Assembly (NCBI GenBank): GCA_046051225.1
Contig: JBJOOR010000001.1
Coordinates: forward strand, 1 to 64,000
DNA length: 64,000 nt
Origin: CAIODY01 sp046051225
GTDB taxonomy: Bacteria > Bacteroidota > Bacteroidia > Chitinophagales > CAIODY01
Direction: 5' to 3'
Shown: piece after piece, positions 55,301 to 64,000 of the stretch
How the letters are laid out: every line of letters begins with the position of its first letter
Position numbering within the stretch: position 1 is the stretch's first letter
Notes under the pieces: generated by a model
Told to the model about the DNA's origin: nothing
Database searches by the model: none
The model's input: only the letters and a program-made list of their open reading frames with translations
Made by a program: the position numbers and the translations under genes

Positions 55301-56537
55301 TCCTCTGTTGGATTTGGATAAACTCTTATAGCTTCATTATTAATTACCTGCTCCTCAATACCAGTAGGACAATTCAATTTACCTAAAGCAAAATTAGGTG
55401 TATTGGGCAAACCACCATCTGCCCAAGGACCTGTTGTATGATTACCAAATTGTATAGCATTTTCAACGAAATTACAGGATAAACCCAAGCTATCGGGTTT
55501 GTTAATTACATGCATGTATTCATAACTACCATTATGGACTTATATATATTTTATTATCGGGTGCTAATTCCATCTTAAAAAACTGTCTATACTTAATTGT
55601 ATTTTGACCAACCAACTGAACACTGCTAAGTAAATTAGGAGCCTGCAAATCCATTTGAAAAACATGGTTTCTATCGTTAAAGTACAAATACCTACCGTTT
55701 GGTGAAAAACAAGCTGCCCACCACATAATAGTATCAGTTGTATTAGAATGAAATATTGTTTGATAGTTACTTAATAATCTTGAACATCTATCAAAATCAA
55801 ATAAGTCCATTTGAAAGGGTTGGTAATAGACATCATTAAATAAATAGCATATTTTATCGCCTTGAAGGGATACATTTCCTGCACCACTAAAAGCCAAATT
55901 ATAGTTAAATCCATTGCCTATAGTTTGTGTACTTTGCTTATGCACACCAACACTATCCACCAATATTTTATAGTATTTATTGCTTTTGTATTTCCTTACT
56001 ATTATCCACCAATCTTTACCATTCCCATGCTGTATGGCAAGTACATCAGATTCTGATAATGTATCGCCGCTTAACAATGTTTGTTCCTTTATCGTTACAT
56101 CACCTAATCCACCATTTAAAGTTTTATCGACTATTAAATAGTACAATTTTTCTGGAGAATACCCACCATCTACGTTCCATTCCATATTCAAATAAAACAT
56201 ATAAAATTTATTGCTGTCATTTGGAAATGGAACAGTTACCGCACCTTTAAATAATGGATTAAATGAACCGCTTGTAGCGTAAGAAGTAGAATAAGTGCCA
56301 CTATCAATACCACTTCCATTCGGCATAACCTGCCCATTTTTATCAAATACCCTTAAGGCATTGGTATAAAAAATAGGTTCGCCATTTCTATCGCAAATGG
56401 AGGTGCATGTATTCTTCAACGTACATGTTTTGTTGCTGTCATTTAGGTTAATCGTTGGGGGGATTGTTCTGAAATCAAGTGCACAATGCCTCCCCATGTG
56501 CCAATATAAATTAGTAAATTGGCAAAATGAATTAATT

Positions 56538-56565
56538 GACAAAAGACAAAGGACAAAAGACAAAT
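56538..56565. repeat. GACAAAn heptamer tract in a signal peptide
   Basis: Units GACAAAA, GACAAAG, GACAAAA, GACAAAT (plus strand). One extra unit would put the ATG at 56577 in frame with the mature protein. Confidence 0.75.
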
Positions 56566-56591
56566 TGTTTTCTTCATTTTTAAGTTTTTTC

Positions 56592-56855
56592 TTAGTGTGA
56601 TACAGGCATAGATTGCATCCTTAAATATCTACCTAAATAAATTTTGTTATAAGTTTTCTGATTTTGTTCGGGTAAAAGTTCGGTTATTATACTTTCATTC
56701 AAATTATAAGCTGCTTGGTATTCACCACTATTAATGAATATTTGTACTTGATTAAATTTACCAATATTATTATTGATAACAGTATTATACCAAGTAGCAA
56801 TAGTGCAAGGGTTAGCCTCCTCTCTCAACACTGCATAAAATTTTTCTTTCATCAT
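56592..56855 (-). pseudogene. Fragment of a larger T9SS/surface protein gene
   Basis: The 87-aa frame has no signal peptide and no complete domain. The sequence ESIITELLPEQNQKTYNKIYL looks like an internal piece of large secreted Bacteroidota proteins (N-x-K-T-Y-N-x-I-Y-L type segment). It ends abruptly in MQSMPVSH just upstream of the frameshifted T9SS gene. It may be a remnant rather than a functional small gene. Low certainty. Confidence 0.35.
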
Positions 56856-56893
56856 TACAAACTTAAATATTTAATTTTTCAAAACAGAATAAA

Positions 56894-56929
56894 AAAAAGC
56901 GAACACTTTGTACAAGATGTTCGCTTTTT
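56894..56929 (-). terminator. guaB terminator
   Basis: 12-bp perfect stem AAAAAGCGAACA paired with 56918-56929, with A and T runs. Confidence 0.92.
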
Positions 56930-56953
56930 CAAACTTGTTTGTATTCAATAATA

Positions 56954-58432
56954 TTATCGGCTATAGTTAGGAGCTTCTTTAGTAATCACCACATCGTGTG
57001 CATGGCTTTCACGAACACCTGCTGGCGTAATTTTTACAAACTGCGCTTGTTGTAATGCCTTAATATCTTTTGCGCCGCAATAGCCCATACCAGCACGTAA
57101 GCCACCAACAAATTGTATCATCACTTCCGCCATTGTACCTTTAAAAGGCACTCTGCCCACAATTCCTTCGGGTACTAATTTTTTTATATCCTCTTCCACA
57201 TCCTGAAAGTATCTGTCTTTGCTGCCATCTTGCATAGCTTCAACCGAGCCCATGCCACGATACGATTTGAATTTTCTGCCTTCGTAAATAATAGTTTCAC
57301 CTGGTGATTCTTCTGTACCTGCAAATACACTTCCTGCCATTACAATATCAGCACCTGCGGCAATGGCTTTAACAACATCACCTGTGTATCTAATTCCACC
57401 ATCAGCAATAATTGATGTTTTGGTATTTTTTAAAGCTTGCTTAGCTTCGTATATTGCTGTTAATTGAGGTACGCCTGCACCTGTTACAATACGTGTAGTA
57501 CAAATAGAACCTGGTCCAATGCCAACTTTTACAGCATCTACGCCTGCATCGCTTAATGCTTTGGCACCTGCACCTGTAGCAATATTGCCAGCAATAATAT
57601 TTAATTTTGGATATGCTTTGCGAACAGTTTTTACCATTTCTAAAACACCTTTCGAATGTCCATGTGCTGTATCAATTGTAATAGCATCAGCACCTACATT
57701 TACTAATGCTGATACTCTTTCTAATGTGTCTTTTGTAATGCCAACAGCAGCACCTACTAATAATCTACCATGTTTATCTTTGCTTGCATTAGGATTATTA
57801 GTTAGTTTTTGAATGTCTTTATAAGTAATTAACCCAACCAATTTTTTTTGCTTGTTGATTACAGGCAATTTTTCAATTTTATATTTCTCTAAAATTTTTT
57901 CCGCTTGTTTAAAATCAGTGCCTTCGGGCGCAGTAATCAAATTTGTTTTTGTCATCACTTCACTCACTAATTTTTTGTAATTGCGTTCGAATCGTAAATC
58001 ACGATTGGTAATGATGCCTACTAATTCGAAATTTTTATTTACCACAGGAATGCCGCCAATTTTATTTTCTTTCATCAATCTTAATGCATCGGCAATAGTA
58101 GCATTTTCTAATAAAGTTACAGGGTCTAAAATCATTCCGCTTTCAGCCCGTTTCACTTTTCGTACTTCTTCAGCTTGACGTTCGATACTCATGTTTTTAT
58201 GTAAAATACCCATGCCGCCTAATCTGGCTATGGCAATTGCCAATTCCGATTCGGTTACAGTATCCATTGCTGCTGCAATAATGGGAATGTTAAGCTGCAA
58301 ATTTTTGGTAAGGAAAGATGATGTATTAACTTCACGTGGTAATACTTGTGAAAATGCAGGAACCAACAGTACATCATCGAAGGTAAATCCTTCGTAAGAA
58401 AACTTTTGAGAAAATAAATTTTTTGTTGCCAT
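56954..58432 (-). CDS. guaB: IMP dehydrogenase
   Basis: The 492-aa protein (from ATG 58432; a TTG two codons upstream is unlikely) makes XMP from IMP, the committed step to GMP. It has a TIM barrel split by two CBS domains (ALRLMKENKIGGIPVVN and IEKLPVINKQKKLVGLITY). The active-site loop is GPGSICTTRIVTGAGVPQ with the catalytic Cys, and the flap contains FKSYRGMGS. Length and motifs are normal. The promoter boxes lie so close to the ATG that the transcript may be leaderless. Confidence 0.96.
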   Translation of the reverse strand: MATKNLFSQKFSYEGFTFDDVLLVPAFSQVLPREVNTSSFLTKNLQLNIPIIAAAMDTVTESELAIAIARLGGMGILHKNMSIERQAEEVRKVKRAESGMILDPVTLLENATIADALRLMKENKIGGIPVVNKNFELVGIITNRDLRFERNYKKLVSEVMTKTNLITAPEGTDFKQAEKILEKYKIEKLPVINKQKKLVGLITYKDIQKLTNNPNASKDKHGRLLVGAAVGITKDTLERVSALVNVGADAITIDTAHGHSKGVLEMVKTVRKAYPKLNIIAGNIATGAGAKALSDAGVDAVKVGIGPGSICTTRIVTGAGVPQLTAIYEAKQALKNTKTSIIADGGIRYTGDVVKAIAAGADIVMAGSVFAGTEESPGETIIYEGRKFKSYRGMGSVEAMQDGSKDRYFQDVEEDIKKLVPEGIVGRVPFKGTMAEVMIQFVGGLRAGMGYCGAKDIKALQQAQFVKITPAGVRESHAHDVVITKEAPNYSR

Positions 58433-58435
58433 GCG

Positions 58436-58465
58436 CAAAGGTATAGAAAAAATTTATTCATCAAA
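58436..58465 (-). promoter_or_regulatory. guaB promoter adjoining the start codon
   Basis: On the minus strand TTTG (58462-58465) and TACCTTTG (58436-58443) are 18 nt apart, a near-ideal Bacteroidota promoter. The -7 box ends 3 nt before the ATG. Confidence 0.6.
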
Positions 58466-58543
58466 TTTAATTTCTGATTTTAAAATCGGTTTTCAAAAAT
58501 CACACTTTTTTATTTTTTTAAATCGAAACAAAAAAAGTTGAAC

Positions 58544-58551
58544 TATATTTG
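58544..58551 (+). promoter_or_regulatory. Possible -7 box upstream of the SDR gene
   Basis: TATATTTG matches the TAnnTTTG consensus, 37 nt before the start codon. No -33 box is clear. Confidence 0.35.
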
Positions 58552-58588
58552 CCATCATTCATAATAAAATTATTTATCACAATAAAAC

Positions 58589-59653
58589 ATGAAAATAGCA
58601 TTAGTAACAGGCTCGGGCGGATTAATTGGCAGCGAATCAGTAGAATTTATGGCTGATAAATTTGATTTGGTAATTGGCATTGATAATGATATGCGTCAAT
58701 ATTTTTTTGGCACCGAAGCATCAACCAATTGGAATGTTGAATTTTTGAAAAACAAATATTCAAATTACAAACATTATAGCTGCGATATAAGAGAATACAA
58801 TGCCTTAGAAAAAGTATTTAAAGAATATGGTAATGATATAAAATTGATTATTCATACAGCCGCTCAACCCAGCCACGATTGGGCTGCCCGTGAGCCTTTT
58901 ACCGATTTTAGTGTAAATGCAAATGGCACTTTAAATATGTTGGAATTGATGCGATTAAATTGCCCCGATTCGGTTTTTATATTTACCAGCACAAATAAAG
59001 TATATGGCGATAATCCCAATTATTTACCACTAGTTGAATTAGATTCGAGATGGGAAATAGACGAATCGCATCCGTATTATAAAAATGGTATTGATGAATA
59101 CATGAGTATCGATCATACCAAACATTCGCTTTTTGGCGCATCAAAAGTAGCTGCCGATATTATGGCGCAAGAATATGGCAAATATTTCAAATTAAAAATT
59201 GGTGTATTTCGTGGTGGTTGTTTAACTGGTCCAAGGCATAGTGGCGCTATGCTTCATGGCTTTTTATCTTACTTAATGAAATGCGCCATTACAGGCAATC
59301 ATTACACAGTATTTGGCTATAAAGGCAAGCAAGTACGTGATAATATACATAGCTACGATTTAGTAAATATGTTTTGGCATTTTTATCAAAATCCTAAAAT
59401 GGGCGAAGCATATAATGCTGGTGGCGGAAGATTTAGCAATTGCTCAATGCAAGAAGGCATAACACTTTGCGAAGAAATATCGGGCAATAAAATGAATTAT
59501 ACTTATGCTGATGACAATCGTATCGGCGATCATATTTGGTATATTAGCGATGTTTCGAAATTTAAAAATCATTATCCTGAATGGAACTATAAATATGATT
59601 TAAAAATTACGTTATCGCAAATTCATGATGAAATGATGAAGAGAATAAAATAA
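58589..59653 (+). CDS. NAD-dependent sugar epimerase/dehydratase (SDR)
   Basis: The 354-aa extended SDR has the NAD motif TGSGGLIG (7-14), AAQPSHDWAAREP, and TSTNKVYGD (133-141). The tetrad region is HSLFGASKVAAD, where the usual Tyr of YxxxK is Phe182 while Lys186 is kept. It is closest in layout to CDP-paratose/tyvelose 2-epimerase-like proteins, which act on nucleotide sugars for surface glycans. It heads a run of glycan genes. Confidence 0.78.
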   Translation: MKIALVTGSGGLIGSESVEFMADKFDLVIGIDNDMRQYFFGTEASTNWNVEFLKNKYSNYKHYSCDIREYNALEKVFKEYGNDIKLIIHTAAQPSHDWAAREPFTDFSVNANGTLNMLELMRLNCPDSVFIFTSTNKVYGDNPNYLPLVELDSRWEIDESHPYYKNGIDEYMSIDHTKHSLFGASKVAADIMAQEYGKYFKLKIGVFRGGCLTGPRHSGAMLHGFLSYLMKCAITGNHYTVFGYKGKQVRDNIHSYDLVNMFWHFYQNPKMGEAYNAGGGRFSNCSMQEGITLCEEISGNKMNYTYADDNRIGDHIWYISDVSKFKNHYPEWNYKYDLKITLSQIHDEMMKRIK

Positions 59654-59701
59654 AATAATTCGCTTTTTATTTGAAAAAATAAAATTGCTAAACATAAGCC
59701 A

Positions 59702-60433
59702 ATGCTTTTATCCATAGTAATTCCAGCATACAATGAAGAAGGTTCAATAATAGAAACATTGGAAACATTATATGCTGAATTAATGCAATCAAATGTACCA
59801 CATGAAATTGTGGTAGTAAACGATAATTCGAAAGATAGTACCGAAAGTATTTTGATTGAATTACAAAAAAAAATTCCAACATTGGTTTATTATACCAACA
59901 AAGGTCCTAACGGATTTGGCTATGCCATTAGATATGGCTTAGAAAGATTTAAAGGCGATGCAGTAGCAGTAATGATGGCAGATTTATCAGATTCGCCACA
60001 AGATTTAGTAAAATTTTACAATAAATTATTAGAAGGCTACGATTGTGTATTTGGCACACGATGGGGCAAAGGCGGCAGTGTACACGATTATCCTGCAACG
60101 AAAAAAATAATAAACCGAGTAGCCAATATGATTATTCGAATGTTTATGCGCATACATTATAACGATACCACTAACGCCTTTAAAATGTATCGTAAAGAAG
60201 TAATTGAAGGCTTAAAACCTTTCTTATCGCCACATTTCAACTTAACCATCGAGTTGCCTTTAAAAGCTATTATTAGAGGATATACTTATACTGTAGTACC
60301 CAATTCGTGGCGCAATAGAAAAGCCGGCGAATCGAAATTAAAAATTAAAGAAATGGGTAGCCGATATTTTTTTATTCTAATGTATTGCTGGATTGAAAAA
60401 CAATTTTCAAGAGGTGATTATAAAAGAAAATAA
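59702..60433 (+). CDS. Family 2 glycosyltransferase (polyprenyl-phosphate type)
   Basis: The 243-aa protein has the GT-A fold with SIVIPAYNEEGSI, VVNDNSKDST (first Asp) and MMADLSDSPQDL (DxD-like), ending in a conserved RKAGESKLKIKEMG. This is the DPM1/undecaprenyl-phosphate sugar synthase type. No TM helix is evident, so it is a peripheral enzyme. It probably loads a sugar onto a lipid carrier for the neighbouring glycan genes. Confidence 0.85.
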   Translation: MLLSIVIPAYNEEGSIIETLETLYAELMQSNVPHEIVVVNDNSKDSTESILIELQKKIPTLVYYTNKGPNGFGYAIRYGLERFKGDAVAVMMADLSDSPQDLVKFYNKLLEGYDCVFGTRWGKGGSVHDYPATKKIINRVANMIIRMFMRIHYNDTTNAFKMYRKEVIEGLKPFLSPHFNLTIELPLKAIIRGYTYTVVPNSWRNRKAGESKLKIKEMGSRYFFILMYCWIEKQFSRGDYKRK

Positions 60434-60465
60434 TTCACTTTGACCTCACCAATAAAATTTTCAAA

Positions 60466-61386
60466 ATGATACGAAATTTTTTATTTCATAGAGTTAACCC
60501 CAAAAGAGACCTATTATGGGATCCGATGGATGTAGCATTATTTGATAAATGCATTCAATACATTTCAAAAAAATACAAAGTAGTTTTATTGGAAGATTTA
60601 GTTAATTCAACCGAATTATATACCAAAAATAAATATGCTACAATAATGTTTGATGATGGATACAAAGATAATTTAACGTATGCTGCACCCATCTTAAAAA
60701 AATATAATTGCAAAGCTTCGTTTTATGTAGTTACCGATTGTATTGATAAAAATATTCCTACTTGGACACATATATTAGAACACTCATTTCAGTTTACTGA
60801 AATTAAAAAAATAGATTTAACATTTGATTTTTTACCTACCGAATTACAAGTTGATAATTTAAATACCAAAGAAGACAGAATAAATTATGTGGTAAAATTA
60901 AAGCCATTTTTAAAAAAAATATCGCACCAACAAAGAACAATTGTATTAGATAAAATTGCCAATACTTATATAGATATTGAAATACCAAAATTGATGATGG
61001 ATTGGGATGATGTAAAACAATTAAAGGCCGGAGGGCATTATATAGGCTCACACACAGTTACACATTGTTCTTTAGCAACGCTACAATCAAAAGAAGATTT
61101 AACATTCGAGTTATTACATTCGGCAAAACGAATTGAAGAAATGTTGGGTTATTTTCCTGCTACCATTTCATACCCGGTAGGAAGTTATAATGAACTAACG
61201 AAACAAATTAGCCAAGAAGTAGGCTATAAAAATGGATTAGCTGTAGGTCAAAAAATTTACAACCCAAAATTTAATGATTTATTTGAAATCCCAAGACTTG
61301 AATTGTATAACGAATCGTGGTTTAAAACAAAATTGCGCATTTCGAATGCACTTGAAAATATTAAAACTATGATTGGGTATAGGTAA
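60466..61386 (+). CDS. Polysaccharide deacetylase family protein
   Basis: The 306-aa protein has the NodB homology motifs: TIMFDDGYKDN with the catalytic and metal Asp, and GSHTVTHCSL with the H-x3-H zinc pair, then SYPVGSYNE. It removes acetyl from N-acetylated sugars in surface or carrier-linked glycan. No signal peptide is seen, so it may act inside the cell. Follows GT2 by 32 nt. Confidence 0.87.
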   Translation: MIRNFLFHRVNPKRDLLWDPMDVALFDKCIQYISKKYKVVLLEDLVNSTELYTKNKYATIMFDDGYKDNLTYAAPILKKYNCKASFYVVTDCIDKNIPTWTHILEHSFQFTEIKKIDLTFDFLPTELQVDNLNTKEDRINYVVKLKPFLKKISHQQRTIVLDKIANTYIDIEIPKLMMDWDDVKQLKAGGHYIGSHTVTHCSLATLQSKEDLTFELLHSAKRIEEMLGYFPATISYPVGSYNELTKQISQEVGYKNGLAVGQKIYNPKFNDLFEIPRLELYNESWFKTKLRISNALENIKTMIGYR

Positions 61387-61401
61387 TTAAAAAGACTATT
61401 T

Positions 61402-62370
61402 ATGAGTGATTATACTATTCGAAAATTACAAACCAACGAGTTCAAATTATTAATTCCATTAATGAAGAACTGTTTTGGAATGGATGTAAATATTGATTAT
61501 TTTGAATGGAAATTCAAAAAAAATCCGGTAGGATTTGTTGAAGGATTTATTGCCATTGCTGAAGACAATGAGGTGGCAGCTTATTATGGCGTCATTCCCG
61601 AATTATATTTGATAAATGGCGAACAAAAAACTATTTATCAATCATGCGATACCATGACACATTCAAATCATCGGCGCAAAGGATTATTTCAAAAATTGGC
61701 AACTTTATGTTATGATTCATTGCGAAATGAAAATAAATTATTTATCATTGGTTTTGGTGGTGGTCAATCAACTCCAGGTTTTTTAAAGTTTGGGTGGCAG
61801 AAAATTTTTGATGTCCGCAATTATTTTTATCCATATATTTTTACAATTTTTCGCCCATTATCTGATATAAAAAATATTGTTGAGATAACCAATAGTATGG
61901 ATATTGAAAAATTGATTTTAAATAGTAATGCATCTTTACCCATTCATTCCATTAAAGGTATAGATCAATTTAATTGGCGATTATCCAACCCATTTTATAA
62001 TTATAAAATCATTGCATTAAAAAACAATGATGGATTTAATTATGATTCTTATTTGGTGTACTATACATCAGGCGATAAAATTATTTTATTCGATTTCTTT
62101 TTTAGCAATCAAAATTCAGCAAATCTGTTGATAGGCTATATTAAAAATTTGCTTGCCGAAAAAAAACTGAAAGGTATTATATGCTTTTGTCAAGAAAATT
62201 CAGCTTACAGTAAAACACTTAATAGTATTGGTTTTATAAGCAATCCATTTAATAAAGGACCTTTATCTGAAAAGACGCCGTTTATATTTTATTCAACTGA
62301 TGAAAAAATGAACAATTCCAATCATTCAAAATTATGGGGCATAAATTCCTTTGATCATGATGCAATGTAA
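61402..62370 (+). CDS. GNAT-family acyltransferase
   Basis: The 322-aa protein has a GNAT N-terminal domain with VAAYYGVIPELYL, the acetyl-CoA loop HSNHRRKGLFQKLA and FGGGQSTPGFLKFGW. A second, less clear C-terminal half may be a second GNAT-like unit. It likely acylates an amino sugar from the preceding deacetylase gene; this is context-based. Spacing to that gene is 15 nt. Confidence 0.77.
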   Translation: MSDYTIRKLQTNEFKLLIPLMKNCFGMDVNIDYFEWKFKKNPVGFVEGFIAIAEDNEVAAYYGVIPELYLINGEQKTIYQSCDTMTHSNHRRKGLFQKLATLCYDSLRNENKLFIIGFGGGQSTPGFLKFGWQKIFDVRNYFYPYIFTIFRPLSDIKNIVEITNSMDIEKLILNSNASLPIHSIKGIDQFNWRLSNPFYNYKIIALKNNDGFNYDSYLVYYTSGDKIILFDFFFSNQNSANLLIGYIKNLLAEKKLKGIICFCQENSAYSKTLNSIGFISNPFNKGPLSEKTPFIFYSTDEKMNNSNHSKLWGINSFDHDAM

Positions 62371-62410
62371 AATATTTGTCGAAAATCGCCCCTTAATTCA
62401 CATCAAACTC

Positions 62411-63556
62411 TTATAAATGCACATGCCCTACCAAAAATTTACAAGCCAAATAAATCACATTTCGTTGTAATAAAACAGGGCCATTTAAGCCAATAACGTT
62501 ATAAGGCGGAAATATTACGCATATTAATACAGCAAAAAACAAATATGATTTTAACACAGCCGCTCCTCTTAATTGCAGAATAATATATACCGAAATGAAA
62601 ACTTCTAACAGCATAAATGAGCCCGACCTAGTAATATCTAACACTATTAACGAACCAACCGACATTGCCATTAACAACAATAAACTAATAAAAAATAATG
62701 CATACTTCTTTTCTGAAAGCAATACATAAAATTTATAGGCAATTAAAATCCAAAAACCTTCAAAAAATGTGAATACACCTATCGGAGCTATTTCCAAATT
62801 CGATAACAAAAAAGATTCAACATGGCTAGTACCAAAGCCTGCATACTGCAAATATATTCTTGCTAAAACATATACAAGCATAGCCACTATAATTACTATT
62901 GATTTTTTTTGCGGTATTAATAAATCTTTCAGCGACTTATTTTCAGTAAAATAATTTTTTATTTGCCAGTAAAAAACAGGATATACTAAAGACAGAAAGG
63001 CTCGTTCGTCTGTCCAAGCAGCTAATGTTGCCAACAAAAAAATAAGCCAATTATTTTTTGAATAAATACATAAAAATAAAAACAAAAATGCCCAACCCGA
63101 AAAGTAGGAATACAAATCGGTAAAGCAGGCTGTACCAAAATAAACCGATGTGGCACCTAATGCTATATAAAATGCAAGTAGTCTATCATTGGTACTCTTC
63201 CATGCATAATCAATTATAAAATAGATAAATAAAATGCCCAATAAAAATTGTAGTAAATAAATTCCAATTTCATTTAAATGAAATATTCGAGCAATGATAG
63301 GCACCGTTAATCTGAATGTTTTTTTTGCTTCGTGCGATACTGGATTTACCCCCTCATAAGTTTTATAAATAGTACTTGAATGAACCTGCTTCATTACTGT
63401 AACCCAATATGGATGCTGAAAATAATCGGGTTGAAACAAATAATTAAAATAAGGCGTAGAGCATATCATTGCCAATACAAACAGATAGATAGTAAATTTT
63501 ATTTTCCAATTTTTCGATTGCAATTCAGCATTAAAATAATTTTTTAGCCTAATCAT
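62411..63556 (-). CDS. Polytopic membrane protein, unknown
   Basis: The 381-aa protein has about nine TM helices and one larger soluble loop near residues 50-85. A short motif AAWTDERAF follows a TM helix and resembles that of some sugar-chain polymerase or GT-C-like proteins, but no family can be named. It starts 5 nt after the stop of the next gene upstream on the minus strand, so they form one transcript opposing the glycan cluster. Confidence 0.55.
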   Translation of the reverse strand: MIRLKNYFNAELQSKNWKIKFTIYLFVLAMICSTPYFNYLFQPDYFQHPYWVTVMKQVHSSTIYKTYEGVNPVSHEAKKTFRLTVPIIARIFHLNEIGIYLLQFLLGILFIYFIIDYAWKSTNDRLLAFYIALGATSVYFGTACFTDLYSYFSGWAFLFLFLCIYSKNNWLIFLLATLAAWTDERAFLSLVYPVFYWQIKNYFTENKSLKDLLIPQKKSIVIIVAMLVYVLARIYLQYAGFGTSHVESFLLSNLEIAPIGVFTFFEGFWILIAYKFYVLLSEKKYALFFISLLLLMAMSVGSLIVLDITRSGSFMLLEVFISVYIILQLRGAAVLKSYLFFAVLICVIFPPYNVIGLNGPVLLQRNVIYLACKFLVGHVHL

Positions 63557-63561
63557 ATTAT

Positions 63562-64000
63562 TTATTTTATTGTTTTTTCAATATACAATGTTTCATTCGA
63601 TGCTTTATCGTGGCTACAAATTACATATAATGAATCAATTGATGCTGGAAGTGTAATATCTTTTGATGTAATAATAAATTGCAAATGATGCAGCTTTACA
63701 AATTCGAGTTGCGAATTATCGTAGGAAACAAATTCATGTTTCTCTTCTTGCTGTTTTACAAACTCCATAAATAGCGATAACTTCAAATACATTTCTCTTT
63801 TAAATTTATCTGCCTTATATAATTTATACGAATTTAAAGAAAATAGAATGGGCGAAGTATTCAATTCGGCTAATGGCAAAGCCATAAATTTTATGATAGG
63901 CGAATTTTGAAATTTACCAATATAAGCATTTGAATCGCATAAAAAACCACCTTTCCAATTGGGCTTTATATTGTTTTGAATGGTTGTAACATATTGTTTT
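63562..64000 (-). CDS. Unknown protein, 5' end cut by window edge
   Basis: The frame stays open from the first visible ATG at 63885 to the window end (reading QNNIKPNWKGGFLCDSNAYI upstream), so the true start lies beyond 64000. The visible ~145 residues end with LYVICSHDKASNETLYIEKTIK. The sequence is soluble and beta-rich and no family is recognised. It is followed 5 nt later by the membrane-protein gene. Confidence 0.55.
   Translation of the reverse strand, partial: KQYVTTIQNNIKPNWKGGFLCDSNAYIGKFQNSPIIKFMALPLAELNTSPILFSLNSYKLYKADKFKREMYLKLSLFMEFVKQQEEKHEFVSYDNSQLEFVKLHHLQFIITSKDITLPASIDSLYVICSHDKASNETLYIEKTIK

Larger units (their letters stand above)
55090..56577 (-). pseudogene. T9SS cargo gene with two frameshifts
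   Basis: A paralogue of the intact gene at 25416-26918. From ATG 56577 the signal peptide begins MKKTICLLS but then leaves frame within 4 GACAAAn heptamers (plus strand 56538-56565). The mature frame (LYWHMGRHCALDF...) is open from a TTG at 56563. A second break follows KIYISP at 55532, where the next frame continues NGSYEYMHVINKPDS to the T9SS sorting domain ending VMTKQFIKD at 55090. Restoring TATAAT in place of TAAT would join the parts. It is a decaying or slippage-switched gene, or less likely has assembly errors. Confidence 0.7.

Overview
The window comes from an AT-rich Bacteroidota genome, most likely Chitinophagales or a close relative (inferred). The evidence is four secreted proteins with type IX secretion (T9SS) C-terminal sorting domains, a GldH gliding lipoprotein beside RicT/PSP1, TAnnTTTG-type promoter boxes, a DUF4476 protein, and a CarH-like/crtI-crtB-idi-crtZ-crtYcd carotenoid cluster. 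I found no rRNA, tRNA, CRISPR array, integrase or intact insertion sequence.

Layout. 1-2006: 3' part of a T9SS cargo gene. 2049-11805: accessory, defence-like block. It starts with a four-TM protein directly followed by a CD-NTase-like nucleotidyltransferase (a minimal CBASS-like pair). Then come a DGQHR protein overlapping an unknown 300-aa protein, an HD-GHKL/HSP90-like ATPase fusion of 1088 aa, a 123-aa helical protein, a repeat/TM/YARHG protein and an M23-like lipoprotein. The block is followed by a 48-bp perfect palindrome (11994-12041), a 25-codon mini-ORF and a terminator. 12324-24929: mostly housekeeping (VIT1/CCC1 transporter, pepT, CcmE with a C-x3-Y motif, thioredoxin, ricT, gldH, FMN reductase, mltG, YihY). 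24930-27286: repeat-laden region with a T9SS gene, a duplicated copy of its 3' end, and an ORF6N gene with an internal deletion. 27288-35204: DUF885 lipoprotein, then the carotenoid cluster with an ECF sigma factor and a MerR/B12-type regulator. 35243-53952: GT-C-like membrane protein, PBP1A, DMT transporter, RlmI-type methyltransferase, rplS, purine nucleoside phosphorylase, thioesterase, an outer-membrane barrel/TPR pair, amidohydrolase, efp, dnaE. 54030-58432: dipeptide epimerase-like enzyme, a doubly frameshifted T9SS gene, a gene remnant, guaB. 58589-64000: surface-glycan genes (SDR, GT2, polysaccharide deacetylase, GNAT) and two minus-strand genes, the last cut by the window edge.

How genes work together. 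CrtB, CrtI, CrtYcd and CrtZ, fed by Idi, give a plausible route from IPP to zeaxanthin, with the divergent sigma factor and B12-domain MerR protein as probable controllers. The two-gene CBASS-like unit would make a cyclic nucleotide that opens a membrane effector; the next four genes could be accessory or a second, unrecognised system.

The least expected pattern is a set of short degenerate tracts that share a 7-nt (once 8-nt) period but not a sequence. They lie at 25163-25197, 25377-25411, 26869-26903, 27254-27285, 31720-31747, 50062-50082, 55273-55300 and 56538-56565. Several sit inside or beside T9SS cargo genes. In one gene (56577) a change of one 7-nt unit would restore the signal-peptide frame, suggesting slippage-driven switching or decay.
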